A stretch of 64,000 nucleotides of DNA from Dietzia natronolimnaea (GTDB lineage Bacteria > Actinomycetota > Actinomycetes > Mycobacteriales > Mycobacteriaceae): assembly GCF_039525805.1 (NCBI RefSeq), contig NZ_BAAAHZ010000010.1, one strand, 5' to 3'. Numbering within the stretch: position 1 is the first letter of the stretch; the number at the start of each line of letters is the position of its first letter. The notes under the pieces are model-generated. The model saw only the letters and a list, made by a program, of their open reading frames with translations, was not told the DNA's origin and made no database searches. This document shows, piece after piece, positions 1 to 7,417 of this stretch. The translations under genes were made by a program, and so were the position numbers.

Positions 1-747
1 GCGGTGGACCAGGTCGGCCAGCAGGAAGTACATCGCCCGCAGCCCCAGGATGGCGAAGGCGTTGGCGGTGAAGACCAGGAACACCTCGTCGGTGACGGCG
101 AAGATGGCGGGGATGGAGTCGACGGCAAAGACGATGTCGGTGGTCTCGATGAGCACCAACACGGCCAGCAGGGGAGTGGCCATGATCAGCCCGCCCCTGC
201 GGACCAGCAGGCGCTGGCCGTGGAAGGCGTCGGTCATGGGGATCAGGCGGCGGAATGCCGCGAGCACGCGGGACTGGTCGGGGTTGAGGTGCTCGTCGCG
301 CTGGCGGATCATCCGGACGCCCGTGTAGAGGAGGAACGCGGCGAAGAGGTAGAGCACCCACGAGAAGTTGGCGATCAGCACGGCGCCGCCGGCGATGAAG
401 ATCCCGCGGAAGACCAGTGCGCCGAGCACGCCCAGGAACAGCACGCGGTGCTGGAACTGGGCCGGGACGGCGAAGTGGGCGAAGATGATGGCCCACACGA
501 AGACGTTGTCCACCGCGAGGGACTTCTCGATGAGGTAGCCAGCGAAGTACTGCTGGCCGAACTCGGCGCCCCAGACGGCCCAGATGATCGCCCCGAAGCC
601 CACGCCGAGCGCGATCCAGACGGCCGACCAGGTAGCGGCTTCCCGGACGCCGATGACGTGAGCCTCGCGGTGGGCGACGAGGTCGATCGCCAGCATCAGG
701 ATGATGAACGCCAGGACGGCGAGCCAGAGCCAGAGGGGTGTGTTCAT
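1..747 (-). CDS. TerC/Alx-family manganese exporter (3' end off window)
   Basis: Integral membrane protein of the TerC/Alx family, whose characterised members export Mn(II). 249 residues are visible before the reading frame runs off the left edge, so the C-terminal quarter is missing (family about 320-350 residues). Several hydrophobic segments are visible, with the two signature motifs LAVDNVFVWA (D80) and TDIVFAVDSIPA (D210), aspartates thought to line the ion path. The ATG at 747 has AAAGG six bases upstream. The leader carries a manganese riboswitch whose 3' strand can pair with that ribosome binding site, which supports a manganese export role. Family assignment is confident; the substrate is inferred. 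Confidence 0.93.
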   Translation of the reverse strand, partial: MNTPLWLWLAVLAFIILMLAIDLVAHREAHVIGVREAATWSAVWIALGVGFGAIIWAVWGAEFGQQYFAGYLIEKSLAVDNVFVWAIIFAHFAVPAQFQHRVLFLGVLGALVFRGIFIAGGAVLIANFSWVLYLFAAFLLYTGVRMIRQRDEHLNPDQSRVLAAFRRLIPMTDAFHGQRLLVRRGGLIMATPLLAVLVLIETTDIVFAVDSIPAIFAVTDEVFLVFTANAFAILGLRAMYFLLADLVHR

Positions 748-753
748 TTGTGG

Positions 754-866
754 GACCTTTCGATCAGTGGGTGATCGAAGGTCTCTCCCGGCCCTGTCAG
801 GCCCGCTCCGCCGGGTCCGAGGACCGTGGTGACGACGACGCGTGTGAGGGATACTCCCCTTCTGGT
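754..866 (-). ncRNA. yybP-ykoY manganese riboswitch with RBS-sequestering hairpin
   Basis: Read on the minus strand, the terC leader shows the landmark segments of the yybP-ykoY Mn(II) aptamer in order: AGAAGGGGAGTA (852-863), CGTCGTCGTCA (about 830-841), a GC-rich stem region, then GAGACCTTC (777-785). GAAGG and CCTTC can form the closing P1 helix. The P1 3' strand GACCTTCGATC (773-783) is also complementary to GATCGAAAGGTC (754-765), which contains the terC ribosome binding site. Manganese binding would hold the 3' strand in P1 and free the RBS, giving translational induction. The motif match is seen; the switching mechanism is inferred. Confidence 0.85.
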
Positions 867-872
867 GGCGCA

Positions 873-902
873 AGGCTAGCGCAGGATCGGAGTCGGGGAC
901 AA
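873..902 (-). promoter_or_regulatory. Predicted sigma-70-type promoter of terC
   Basis: Minus-strand hexamers TTGTCC (897-902) and TAGCCT (873-878) are separated by 18 bases and lie just upstream of the riboswitch aptamer, the expected place for its promoter. Confidence 0.45.
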
Positions 903-941
903 GGCGCGGTCAGCGAATTGGACGCCTCGTAGCCGGACGTA

Positions 942-979
942 ACCTCACTGAGATTCCTAAGCGGAGTTTAAGGTGAGGT
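942..979. promoter_or_regulatory. Inverted repeat between terC and the divergent secreted-protein gene
   Basis: ACCTCAC (942-948) and GTGAGGT (973-979) form a 7-bp inverted repeat with a 24-base spacer, in the gap between two divergent genes. The two arms are about three helical turns apart, so a protein could bind both on one face. No regulator is identified and the repeat may be chance. Confidence 0.25.
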
Positions 980-1076
980 CAGCCGTCGCGCGCCGTCGTT
1001 CGCACCCCGCGCCCCACGGCCCGCCACTCACTCCACCGAGCGGGCTCGACGCCCCTCGCCTGCAGACAGGGACCAC

Positions 1077-1826
1077 ATGACCTCACGCACCACCCGCTCC
1101 ATCGCCACCGGCGCCGCCGCACTGCTCGTCGCGTCCGGGCTGGCCGTCGGCACCGGGGCCGCGGTCGCCGGCGCCGTGCCCTCCGCGTGCGCCACCGCCC
1201 AGACGGTGACCTTCAACGACATCAACACCCTGGGCACGAATTACTACCTCAACAAAGAGGTCGTGGGCGACGGGACCGCGGCCCCCGGCGGCACAGTGAC
1301 GTTCCGGACCACGGTCAGCGGTGCAGGCGCGCTCGTGACGGCGATCCAGGACTTCCACCCGGCGGGGTTCGAGTTGGTCCAGGCCCGCTCGAGCGTGTGG
1401 TACCTGCTCGGGGGCCAGACGTGGACCACCGTCACCAACGACGTGACCCGCGACTCGGCGACCAACTCGGTCCGCTACTCGGGCGCCGGCTGGACCACCG
1501 CCGGCAACGCGCGTGCCACGCTCGAGACCACCTACCGCGTTCCTGCAGACGCCACCCCGGGCGACGTGCTCAACAGCGGCGCCGCCACGAATCTGGCGCT
1601 GGTGAGCGGCTACAGGTTGGCCAACCCCATCAACACCTGCGTGACCATCCGCGAGCCCAACCCGACCGAGGTCGTGACCGGCAGCCTCGACGGGCTGGGC
1701 CTGGGATCGGTGACCTCCGGGTCGACCGCCCTCGGCGACATCGGGGCCGACCCGGCCACGTTCTCCGCCGACCTGATCAACGGGCTCGATCTGGGGCAGC
1801 TGATCGGCGCGGCCGCGGGGAGCTGA
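1077..1826 (+). CDS. Secreted protein with DUF11-like beta domain
   Basis: 249-residue exported protein of unknown role. An N-terminal signal peptide (about residues 1-33, basic start then a long Ala/Val/Gly core) is followed by a beta-rich domain with the pattern GGTVTFRTTVSGAG and FHPAGFEL, resembling the DUF11/conserved-repeat beta-sandwich of actinobacterial surface proteins. The C-terminus is Gly/Leu/Asp-rich with no sortase motif or membrane anchor, so the protein is probably released or held by contacts. It has its own promoter region and is followed by a strong stem-loop at 1998. Secretion is clear; function is not. Confidence 0.75.
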   Translation: MTSRTTRSIATGAAALLVASGLAVGTGAAVAGAVPSACATAQTVTFNDINTLGTNYYLNKEVVGDGTAAPGGTVTFRTTVSGAGALVTAIQDFHPAGFELVQARSSVWYLLGGQTWTTVTNDVTRDSATNSVRYSGAGWTTAGNARATLETTYRVPADATPGDVLNSGAATNLALVSGYRLANPINTCVTIREPNPTEVVTGSLDGLGLGSVTSGSTALGDIGADPATFSADLINGLDLGQLIGAAAGS

Positions 1827-1900
1827 TCGCGGGGGCGCGGCGGCGGGGCTTGTCGGCGCGCTGTTCGGTGTGATCCGGGCGTCGTTTGGCCTGCTCGGTG

Positions 1901-1960
1901 CGCTGGCGGCCGCTGGGCGACACGCTGGCGGCCGCTGGGCGACACGCTGGCGGGCGCTGG
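1901..1960. repeat. 22-bp tandem repeat, 2.7 copies
   Basis: The unit CGCTGGCGGCCGCTGGGCGA plus CA occurs at 1901-1922 and 1923-1944, followed by a partial copy at 1945-1960. It lies in the 3' untranslated region of the preceding secreted-protein gene, with no coding sign. Confidence 0.7.
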
Positions 1961-1997
1961 CCGGCGGCGCCCGATCTACGACCGACGGACCGGCGGT

Positions 1998-2037
1998 AAC
2001 AGGGGCCGGCTCGCTCTACGGCGAGCCGGCCCCTGTT
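1998..2037. terminator. Intrinsic terminator-like hairpin, 17-bp perfect stem
   Basis: Arms 1998-2014 and 2021-2037 are perfectly complementary (17 bp, ten G/C pairs in a row) around a 6-base loop. No U-run follows, as is common for actinobacterial hairpin terminators. It lies 170 bases past the stop at 1826 and is symmetric, so it could stop transcription from either side. The 290 bases after it up to 2328 hold no gene, only the small hairpin at 2191. Confidence 0.75.
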
Positions 2038-2190
2038 GTGTCGGTGGGGCTGGATGCGGGTTGCTGTCGGTGCCAGTTCGAGAGTCGAGCCCGACCGATG
2101 GCGAGATCGGCAGGCTCTACAGGGCGGGGCCGGTAGCGCCCATAATTGGTCGCTATCCACTACTTGGCCTATAGCCGAGGTGCTAGAGGT

Positions 2191-2214
2191 ACGGACTTTT
2201 AATCCAAAGTCCGT
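2191..2214. other. 9-bp perfect hairpin in tRNA-like context
   Basis: ACGGACTTT (2191-2199) and AAAGTCCGT (2206-2214) form a perfect stem around TAATCC. Just before it, TAGCCGAGGTGCTAGAGG resembles a tRNA D-arm, and CTTTTAA resembles a lysine anticodon loop, but no acceptor or T stem can be drawn. It could be an operator, a small structured RNA or a decayed tRNA/attachment site. It lies in the AT-richer stretch downstream of the convergent minus-strand gene. Confidence 0.35.
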
Positions 2215-2328
2215 TGGTTTGACGGCGACTTGTTCAGCCAGCCGTCTGGTGGTCGATAGGTGGCATTATCGGCGCCGCCACTGCCGGGCGGAGCGGCGGA
2301 TCACTCGAAGATCGTCGCGGGGTGTCGG

Positions 2329-2829
2329 CTACGACGGCGTGGGGTTGGTGAGCCACCAGACGATCACCTCTTGCGTTAGCTCGGCGATGCGGCCCTCGCC
2401 CGTGGAGCCATCGCCCCACAGGGGCAGGTCGACCCAGATGCGCAGTGGCGCCCCGCCGATCACGGGGACGTCCACATGGGCGAGCGTTCGGTGCTCCGGC
2501 GTCAGCACGTGTTTGTTGATCGTCCAACAGATGTGCAGCGGCACGAGGCCCGTCAGGCAAGACACTTGGCGGTGGGGTTCGATCGGGGTCAGCACGCGGG
2601 TGCCGGGGGCCGCCGGGTCCCAGAACGCCGGGTCGGAGGGGCCCAGCACATCGGTCATGATCTCGGGCGTCAGCGCTCCCGGTGGGGACGTTGGCGTGTC
2701 CGGTCCGGCGTCTGCCGGGTCGGCGAGGGCAGGAGGGGTGCCGAGAGCGGTCGCTGCAGCGGCGACTGCCATCGCGAGGCCGAGGCGCCGGCGGGTGGGC
2801 GGATTCCGGGGTCCGGCTGGGGAGCTCAT
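2329..2829 (-). CDS. Small secreted protein, unknown function
   Basis: 166 residues with an N-terminal signal peptide (RRR at 13-15, then an Ala-rich core ending near PPALA-D at 36-37). The mature part is rich in Pro and Asp and has two cysteines (in VSCLTG and HICWT) that could form a disulphide after export. No domain is recognised. It is transcribed divergently from the excalibur protein gene at 2937, with 107 bases between the two starts. Confidence 0.65.
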   Translation of the reverse strand: MSSPAGPRNPPTRRRLGLAMAVAAAATALGTPPALADPADAGPDTPTSPPGALTPEIMTDVLGPSDPAFWDPAAPGTRVLTPIEPHRQVSCLTGLVPLHICWTINKHVLTPEHRTLAHVDVPVIGGAPLRIWVDLPLWGDGSTGEGRIAELTQEVIVWWLTNPTPS

Positions 2830-2936
2830 GACCCCACTTTCACAGACTGGTCAGCGACGTGAACATACACAGGCTAATCTGAGCTTCTTCTCACCGGAGC
2901 CACATCTGTGGCCTGCACCCCTCGAGGTCCTCACAC

Positions 2937-3341
2937 ATGATCCGTCGTTCGCTTGCCACTCTCGGCCTGGCCGCTGTCGCCGTTCTCGGTACGGCCCCCT
3001 CCGCTGTGGCTGCCGAAGTCCAGGTCGGATCGGGCGTCATCGCCCTGCCCGAGTTCGCCCCGGTCGTCGTCCCCGCCCCGATGGGTTTCGACGCAGCCGC
3101 ACTGCCGCTGCTGCCGTTCCCGTTTGTCTGGTCCTTGCATTTCGTTCCAGCCCCGGGTGTGGCAGCGCCAGCGCCCGCTCCGGGTGTGGCGGCTCCCGCG
3201 CCCTCCCCGGCGCCCCGACTCTCGGGATGCCGGGAGGCGTGGAACCTCGGCCTCGCGCCCATGCATCGCGGAAGCAGGTTCTACGACCCGTCGATGGACG
3301 GCGACAACGACGGAATCGCCTGCGAGCGGGATCCCCGCTAG
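2937..3341 (+). CDS. Secreted protein with C-terminal excalibur calcium-binding domain
   Basis: 134 residues: signal peptide (1-26, cleavage near AVAA-E), a proline-rich module (27-66) ending in LPLLPFPFVW, a short GVAAPAPAP repeat, then an excalibur domain (about 98-134) with the calcium loop DGDNDGIACE and paired cysteines. Excalibur domains occur on exported proteins, often in cell-wall settings. The proline-rich module is shared with the proteins at 18927 and 19583, which carry different C-termini. Start chosen at the ATG in front of the signal peptide. Export and domain are confident; role unknown. Confidence 0.85.
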   Translation: MIRRSLATLGLAAVAVLGTAPSAVAAEVQVGSGVIALPEFAPVVVPAPMGFDAAALPLLPFPFVWSLHFVPAPGVAAPAPAPGVAAPAPSPAPRLSGCREAWNLGLAPMHRGSRFYDPSMDGDNDGIACERDPR

Positions 3342-3418
3342 TCCGCGCGCGCTCTGTCGGACCTCTCCGGCATCGTTTGCGAACGCGGCATTCACACTTG
3401 TCTGACTTGGAGTTGTAC

Positions 3419-4675
3419 ATGGGGCATGAAATCGAGTTGATCAATGACGGCGACGGCATTGCGTTAGTCGGCGACCGGACGGCTGTGGAGCAGTTCCTCA
3501 ATGCACAGGGAATTCCGTCGCGGGAACTCGACCTACGGCGGCTTGCTCCGATGTTCAATTCGGCAGCGGGGATAGCGCAGGCGGGGTCATCGGTCGCGGA
3601 GAATTCAGGCCGTTGGGTGAAGTTGACCGAGGCGTCGGCTGCTGCAATGAAGCAGTCCACGCGCATGAAGGGCTCTAGAGATGGAGTCAGCCGTGCCGTT
3701 CTCACCGAGAACGGCGGGAAGATCAAGGGCATCCTGGAAATAGTCGACGGCCCCGGTGCGATGCTGGCGAACCCCGCGATGCTTGCAGGAGCCGCAGGAA
3801 TCATGGCGCAGCTGGCGATGCAGCAGACCATGGACGAGATCACGGACTATCTCGCCGTGATCGACGCGAAGGTTGACGACGTGCTCCGCGCACAGAAGGA
3901 CGCAGTACTCGCCGATATGATCGGGGTCGAGTTCGTCATCGAGGAGGCGCTAGTAGTCCGCGAGCACGTTGGCCGCGTCTCTGAGGTCACCTGGTCAAAA
4001 GTGCAGGCTACGTCGCACACGGTTGCCAAGACGCAAGGATATGCGCTCCGTCAACTCGATGGCATCGCGGACAAGTTGGAGAAACACACCAAACTCGGGG
4101 ACCTCGCGGAAACGTCTCGAATCGCCGAACGCACGGTGCAGGAGTGGCTGGCAGTCCTGGCGCGCTGTTTTCAATTGCAGGACGGTCTTGCTGTGCTTGA
4201 GCTCGACCGCGTGCTCGACGCGTCGCCGGAGGAACTTGAGCGGCATCGGGAAGCTGTGCAGGTCGCTCGACGAAACCGGCTGGAACTGATTACGCGCAGT
4301 ACCGAGGCGCTGCTCGCTCGGATGGAAGTCGCCGCAGGAACGGCCAACGCAAAGGTGCTCATCCATCCACGGTCAGCTCAGACAGTGGTGCATGCGAGGA
4401 ACCAGGTCGTGAGCAACGTGGTGGACTTTCAGGAGCTCCTGGGGCTCAAGGTTGAGCAGAGCGCGATCGAGAAGCGGCGATGGCTCGACGCTGCCGTCGA
4501 CGCTCGAGACAAGGTAGTCGAGACCAGTGCGGAGAGCATCGGGACAGCGGTGCGGGCCGGCGGCGAGGGGCTGAACAGTGCAAAGTCCGCCACCGGCAGG
4601 TTCGCCAGCGGGGTCACTCAGCGGTTGCCTCGGCGCCGAACTCGCGATGGCGACGATTTCGTTCTAGAACCGTAG
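3419..4675 (+). CDS. Unrecognised 418-residue soluble helical protein
   Basis: I do not recognise this protein. It has no signal peptide. Residues about 1-60 look globular, a short hydrophobic Ala/Gly/Met stretch (about 120-140, MLAGAAGIMAQLAMQQ) follows, and the rest is highly charged helix, probably coiled coil, ending in a basic RRRTR patch and an acidic tail. The ATG at 3419 has GGAG six bases upstream. The frame stays open for 460 codons upstream, but that part crosses the excalibur gene in another frame and lacks an RBS. Codon use is less GC-extreme than neighbours, hinting at acquisition. Function unknown. Confidence 0.8.
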   Translation: MGHEIELINDGDGIALVGDRTAVEQFLNAQGIPSRELDLRRLAPMFNSAAGIAQAGSSVAENSGRWVKLTEASAAAMKQSTRMKGSRDGVSRAVLTENGGKIKGILEIVDGPGAMLANPAMLAGAAGIMAQLAMQQTMDEITDYLAVIDAKVDDVLRAQKDAVLADMIGVEFVIEEALVVREHVGRVSEVTWSKVQATSHTVAKTQGYALRQLDGIADKLEKHTKLGDLAETSRIAERTVQEWLAVLARCFQLQDGLAVLELDRVLDASPEELERHREAVQVARRNRLELITRSTEALLARMEVAAGTANAKVLIHPRSAQTVVHARNQVVSNVVDFQELLGLKVEQSAIEKRRWLDAAVDARDKVVETSAESIGTAVRAGGEGLNSAKSATGRFASGVTQRLPRRRTRDGDDFVLEP

Positions 4676-4804
4676 GACTCCGGAGCCCGCCCCAGTCGCC
4701 TCCTGATTCGTGGGATTTGCCGCCGGGGTAAGCACTCGTTGTCGTCGTCGTACTCTCTATCCTTTCCCGGCTCGGGGCAGCGCGCCCGGGTCTACCGTGG
4801 AGCC

Positions 4805-5374
4805 ATGGCCAAGGTCGTGTGGGGATTCACGAGTTCGATCGACGGGTTCATCGCCGGACCCGGGCATGCCATGAGCTGGATGGAGGCTGCGGAACCGCTC
4901 GCTGACGGCATTGTCGAGCGGATGGCGGCGGACGTCGGGGTGATCATCGCCGGCAGGGACGGCTACGACGCGGCCAAGGCGCAGCGCGACGAGCGGGACG
5001 AGCTCACCGCCGAGGCCTACGGCGGGGCCTGGTCCGGCACCGAGTTCATCCTCACCCACCGGCCCGAGTACCTGGCCGACGATCCCAGCGTCACCGCCCT
5101 TGACTGTGGCATCGTCGAGGCCGTTCGACGGGCACGGGAGATCGCCGGCGAGCAGAACGTGCAGATCATCAGCGCCGACATCGCGCGGCAGGCGCTCGAG
5201 CACGACCTGATCGACGAGCTGCAGGTGTTCGTGGCGCCTGTGTTCCTGGGCGACGGCATCCGCATCTTCGACGTGCCCGGAGGCACACGGGTCGACTGGG
5301 AGCTCGTGGAGATCTACTCCGACAGCCCGCGCAGCTTCGGCCGCGTGTACCGGCCCAAAGGGCGAGTGCAGTAG
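4805..5374 (+). CDS. Dihydrofolate reductase-family (RibD C-terminal-like) protein
   Basis: 189-residue protein of the RibD_C/DHFR-like fold: N-terminal VVWGFTSSIDGFIAGP (the family's S.DG motif), a central nucleotide-binding strand and the DLIDELQVFVAPVFLGDG segment near residue 140, which is the RibD_C hallmark. Such stand-alone proteins are probable NADPH-dependent reductases with unknown substrates; resistance to antifolates is not implied. The ATG at 4805 is preceded by GTGGAG; an upstream in-frame extension lacks family similarity. It stands alone between unrelated genes. Confidence 0.85.
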   Translation: MAKVVWGFTSSIDGFIAGPGHAMSWMEAAEPLADGIVERMAADVGVIIAGRDGYDAAKAQRDERDELTAEAYGGAWSGTEFILTHRPEYLADDPSVTALDCGIVEAVRRAREIAGEQNVQIISADIARQALEHDLIDELQVFVAPVFLGDGIRIFDVPGGTRVDWELVEIYSDSPRSFGRVYRPKGRVQ

Positions 5375-5604
5375 CTGCGACGCAACTGGGTGCGCCGAAG
5401 TAAGGCGGCTTGCCGTTTGACTCCCACGCCGCCCGGACCCCTCGGGCGTTCACGCCGAGAAATCTCTCGGCCACCCCCGGGCTCTGAGCCGGTATTCTCC
5501 AACGGTTGCCGGCCATGCGCTGCACCGCGACCGGGCCGTGGACACCCGGCCCCGCGACCAGAGACGCTCGGCGAGCCCCGAGCGTGGGAGAAACGGACTT
5601 CGAT

Positions 5605-6282
5605 GTGATCACCCTTGCCGCGGCACCGCCGGTCGAACCCTCGGCCGAGTACAGCGGGTTCATCGGATGGGTTCTGAACCTCATGGAGACGCTGGGCGAG
5701 CTCGGCGTGGGTCTGGCGATCCTGCTCGAGACGTTCCTGCCACCGATCCCGTCCGAGGCGGTGCTGCCCGGGGCCGGGTTCCTCGCCTACGAGGGGCGGA
5801 TGAGCTTCACCCTCGCCTGGGCGGCGGCCACGGCGGGCGCGCTGATCGGCGCCTGGATCTGGTACGCCGTCGGCGCCGCGCTCGGACGAGATCGCACCAG
5901 GAGCCTGGTGGGCAGGATCCCGCTGCTCGACTACGAGGATTTCGACAAGTCGGAGGCCTTCTTCCAGCGGTGGGGCGGCGTGGCCGTGCTCCTGGGGCGC
6001 TGCGTCCCCCTGGTGCGCTCGTTCGTCTCGATACCCGCGGGGATCAACCGGATGCCAGTCACGCACTTCACGGCGTACACGCTCATCGGATCAGGTGTGT
6101 GGAACGCCATCTGGATCGGCGCGGGGTTCGCGTTCGGCCCGGCGATCAAGCCCGCGCTGGAGCGGTGGAGCGGGGTGCTGTCCAACGCGGTGGTGGCGAT
6201 CATCGCGATCCTGATCGTCTGGTTTGTGGTCAAGCGCGTACGGCGGCTGATCGAGCGCCAGCGCGCTGTGAGCGTGCAGTGA
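5605..6282 (+). CDS. DedA-family membrane protein
   Basis: About 225 residues, polytopic, of the DedA/VTT (SNARE-associated) family. It shows the family motifs ETFLPPIPSEAVLPGAG early on and the GRCVPLVRSFVSIPAG segment with conserved arginines, plus a final hydrophobic helix and basic tail. DedA proteins are membrane flippases or transporters for lipid carriers such as undecaprenyl phosphate or phosphatidylethanolamine. GTG 5605 is chosen as start because it directly precedes family-like sequence; GTG 5584 in the same frame is an alternative. Followed 68 bases later by an unrelated oxidoreductase gene. Confidence 0.88.
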   Translation: MITLAAAPPVEPSAEYSGFIGWVLNLMETLGELGVGLAILLETFLPPIPSEAVLPGAGFLAYEGRMSFTLAWAAATAGALIGAWIWYAVGAALGRDRTRSLVGRIPLLDYEDFDKSEAFFQRWGGVAVLLGRCVPLVRSFVSIPAGINRMPVTHFTAYTLIGSGVWNAIWIGAGFAFGPAIKPALERWSGVLSNAVVAIIAILIVWFVVKRVRRLIERQRAVSVQ

Positions 6283-6350
6283 GCTCACCTGTCTCGTCTC
6301 GTCCCCCCGGCGCCTGGCACGCCTGATCGGGCAAGGGCATTCTGGACGTC

Positions 6351-7376
6351 ATGCCAGCCGCCTCCAGCCAGCCCGCGCCCAGCGCCACCACGGTGCCCAG
6401 CTCCGCCACCGCGTCTAGCCCCTCCGCCGACCGCACCCCGGACGGGAAGGTGGGCCTGCGCGTCTTCGTCGAACCCCAGCAGGGCGCCTCCTACGCTGAC
6501 CAGCTCGCGGTCGCCCGCGCGGCAGAGGACCTGGGCTTCGAGGCGTTCTTCCGCTCGGACCACTACCTCAAGATGGGCGACGTCAGCGGCCTGCCCGGTC
6601 CCACCGACGCCTGGCTCACCCTGGCCGGCCTCGCCCGGGAGACCAGCTCCATCCGGCTCGGCACCCTGCTGACCTCGGTGACCTTCCGCCACCTCGGCCC
6701 GCTGGCGATCTCGCTCGCGCAGGTCGACCAGATGTCCGGGGGACGCCTGGACGTGGGCCTCGGCGCCGGGTGGTATGGCGACGAGCACACCGCCTACGGC
6801 ATCCCCTTCCCGCCCATCGGCGAGCGGTTCGACATGCTCGAGGACACGCTCGGTGCCCTGGAGACCCTGTGGTCGACCCCCGAGGGAGAGACGGTCACGG
6901 TGCGGGGCAAGAAGACCGACCTGGTGGACTCGCCCGGTCTGCCCAAGCCGCTGCAGCAGCGGCCGCCGGTGATCGTCGGAGGGTTCGGCAAGCGCCGCAC
7001 CCCCGCGCTGGCCGCCCGGTTCGCCGACGAGTTCAACGTGCCCTTCGCCGACGTCGACACCGTGGCCACCCAGTACCGCCGCGTCGACGAGTCGTGCGCC
7101 GAACGGGGCCGGGCGCCGGGGGAGATCGTGCGCTCAGCCGCCCTCGTCCTGTGCTGCGGCCGCGACGAGGCGGAGCTCGCCCGCCGCGCCGGCGCCATCG
7201 GCCGCGAGGTCGACGAACTGCGGGCCAACGGCGCGGCCGGGACCCCGGATCAGGTGGTCGACACGATCGGCCGGTACGCGGCGATCGGTGCGAGGCGCAT
7301 CTACCTGCAGATGCTCGACATGTCCGACCTCGACCACCTGGAGCTGGTCGCCTCGGAGGTGGCCCGGCAGCTGTAG
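6351..7376 (+). CDS. LLM-class F420-dependent oxidoreductase
   Basis: 341-residue luciferase-like (bacterial luciferase TIM barrel) protein of the actinobacterial F420-dependent group. After a Ser/Ala/Pro-rich tail of about 30 residues come EDLGFEAFFRSDHYL, the conserved LGTLLTSVTFRHLG strand, SGGRLDVGLGAGW (cofactor phosphate loop) and PPVIVGGFGKR. Such enzymes use F420H2 or FMNH2 for hydride transfer to unknown substrates. The low-complexity N-terminus suggests the true start could be up to 30 codons downstream. Ends 41 bases before the convergent antiporter. Confidence 0.88.
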   Translation: MPAASSQPAPSATTVPSSATASSPSADRTPDGKVGLRVFVEPQQGASYADQLAVARAAEDLGFEAFFRSDHYLKMGDVSGLPGPTDAWLTLAGLARETSSIRLGTLLTSVTFRHLGPLAISLAQVDQMSGGRLDVGLGAGWYGDEHTAYGIPFPPIGERFDMLEDTLGALETLWSTPEGETVTVRGKKTDLVDSPGLPKPLQQRPPVIVGGFGKRRTPALAARFADEFNVPFADVDTVATQYRRVDESCAERGRAPGEIVRSAALVLCCGRDEAELARRAGAIGREVDELRANGAAGTPDQVVDTIGRYAAIGARRIYLQMLDMSDLDHLELVASEVARQL

Positions 7377-7417
7377 AGGGGGCGGAGGGCCGCGTCGCGG
7401 AGAGTGTGCGCCGTCGC

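Noticed and set aside
4..774. 256-residue plus-strand frame opposite terC
   Set aside because: Repetitive Asp/Gly/Glu-rich shadow of the membrane protein on the other strand.
1870..2136. 88-residue plus-strand frame
   Set aside because: Reads through a 22-bp tandem repeat and the terminator hairpin; no ribosome site.
2161..2240. tRNA-Lys(TTT) gene
   Set aside because: Anticodon loop and D-arm look plausible, but no acceptor stem pairing, no proper T-arm and the anticodon stem is part of a longer simple hairpin.
2036..3418. Upstream extension of the 418-residue protein to 879 residues
   Set aside because: It crosses two genes in other frames and a hairpin, is Arg/Ser-rich shadow sequence and lacks a ribosome site; ATG 3419 has one.
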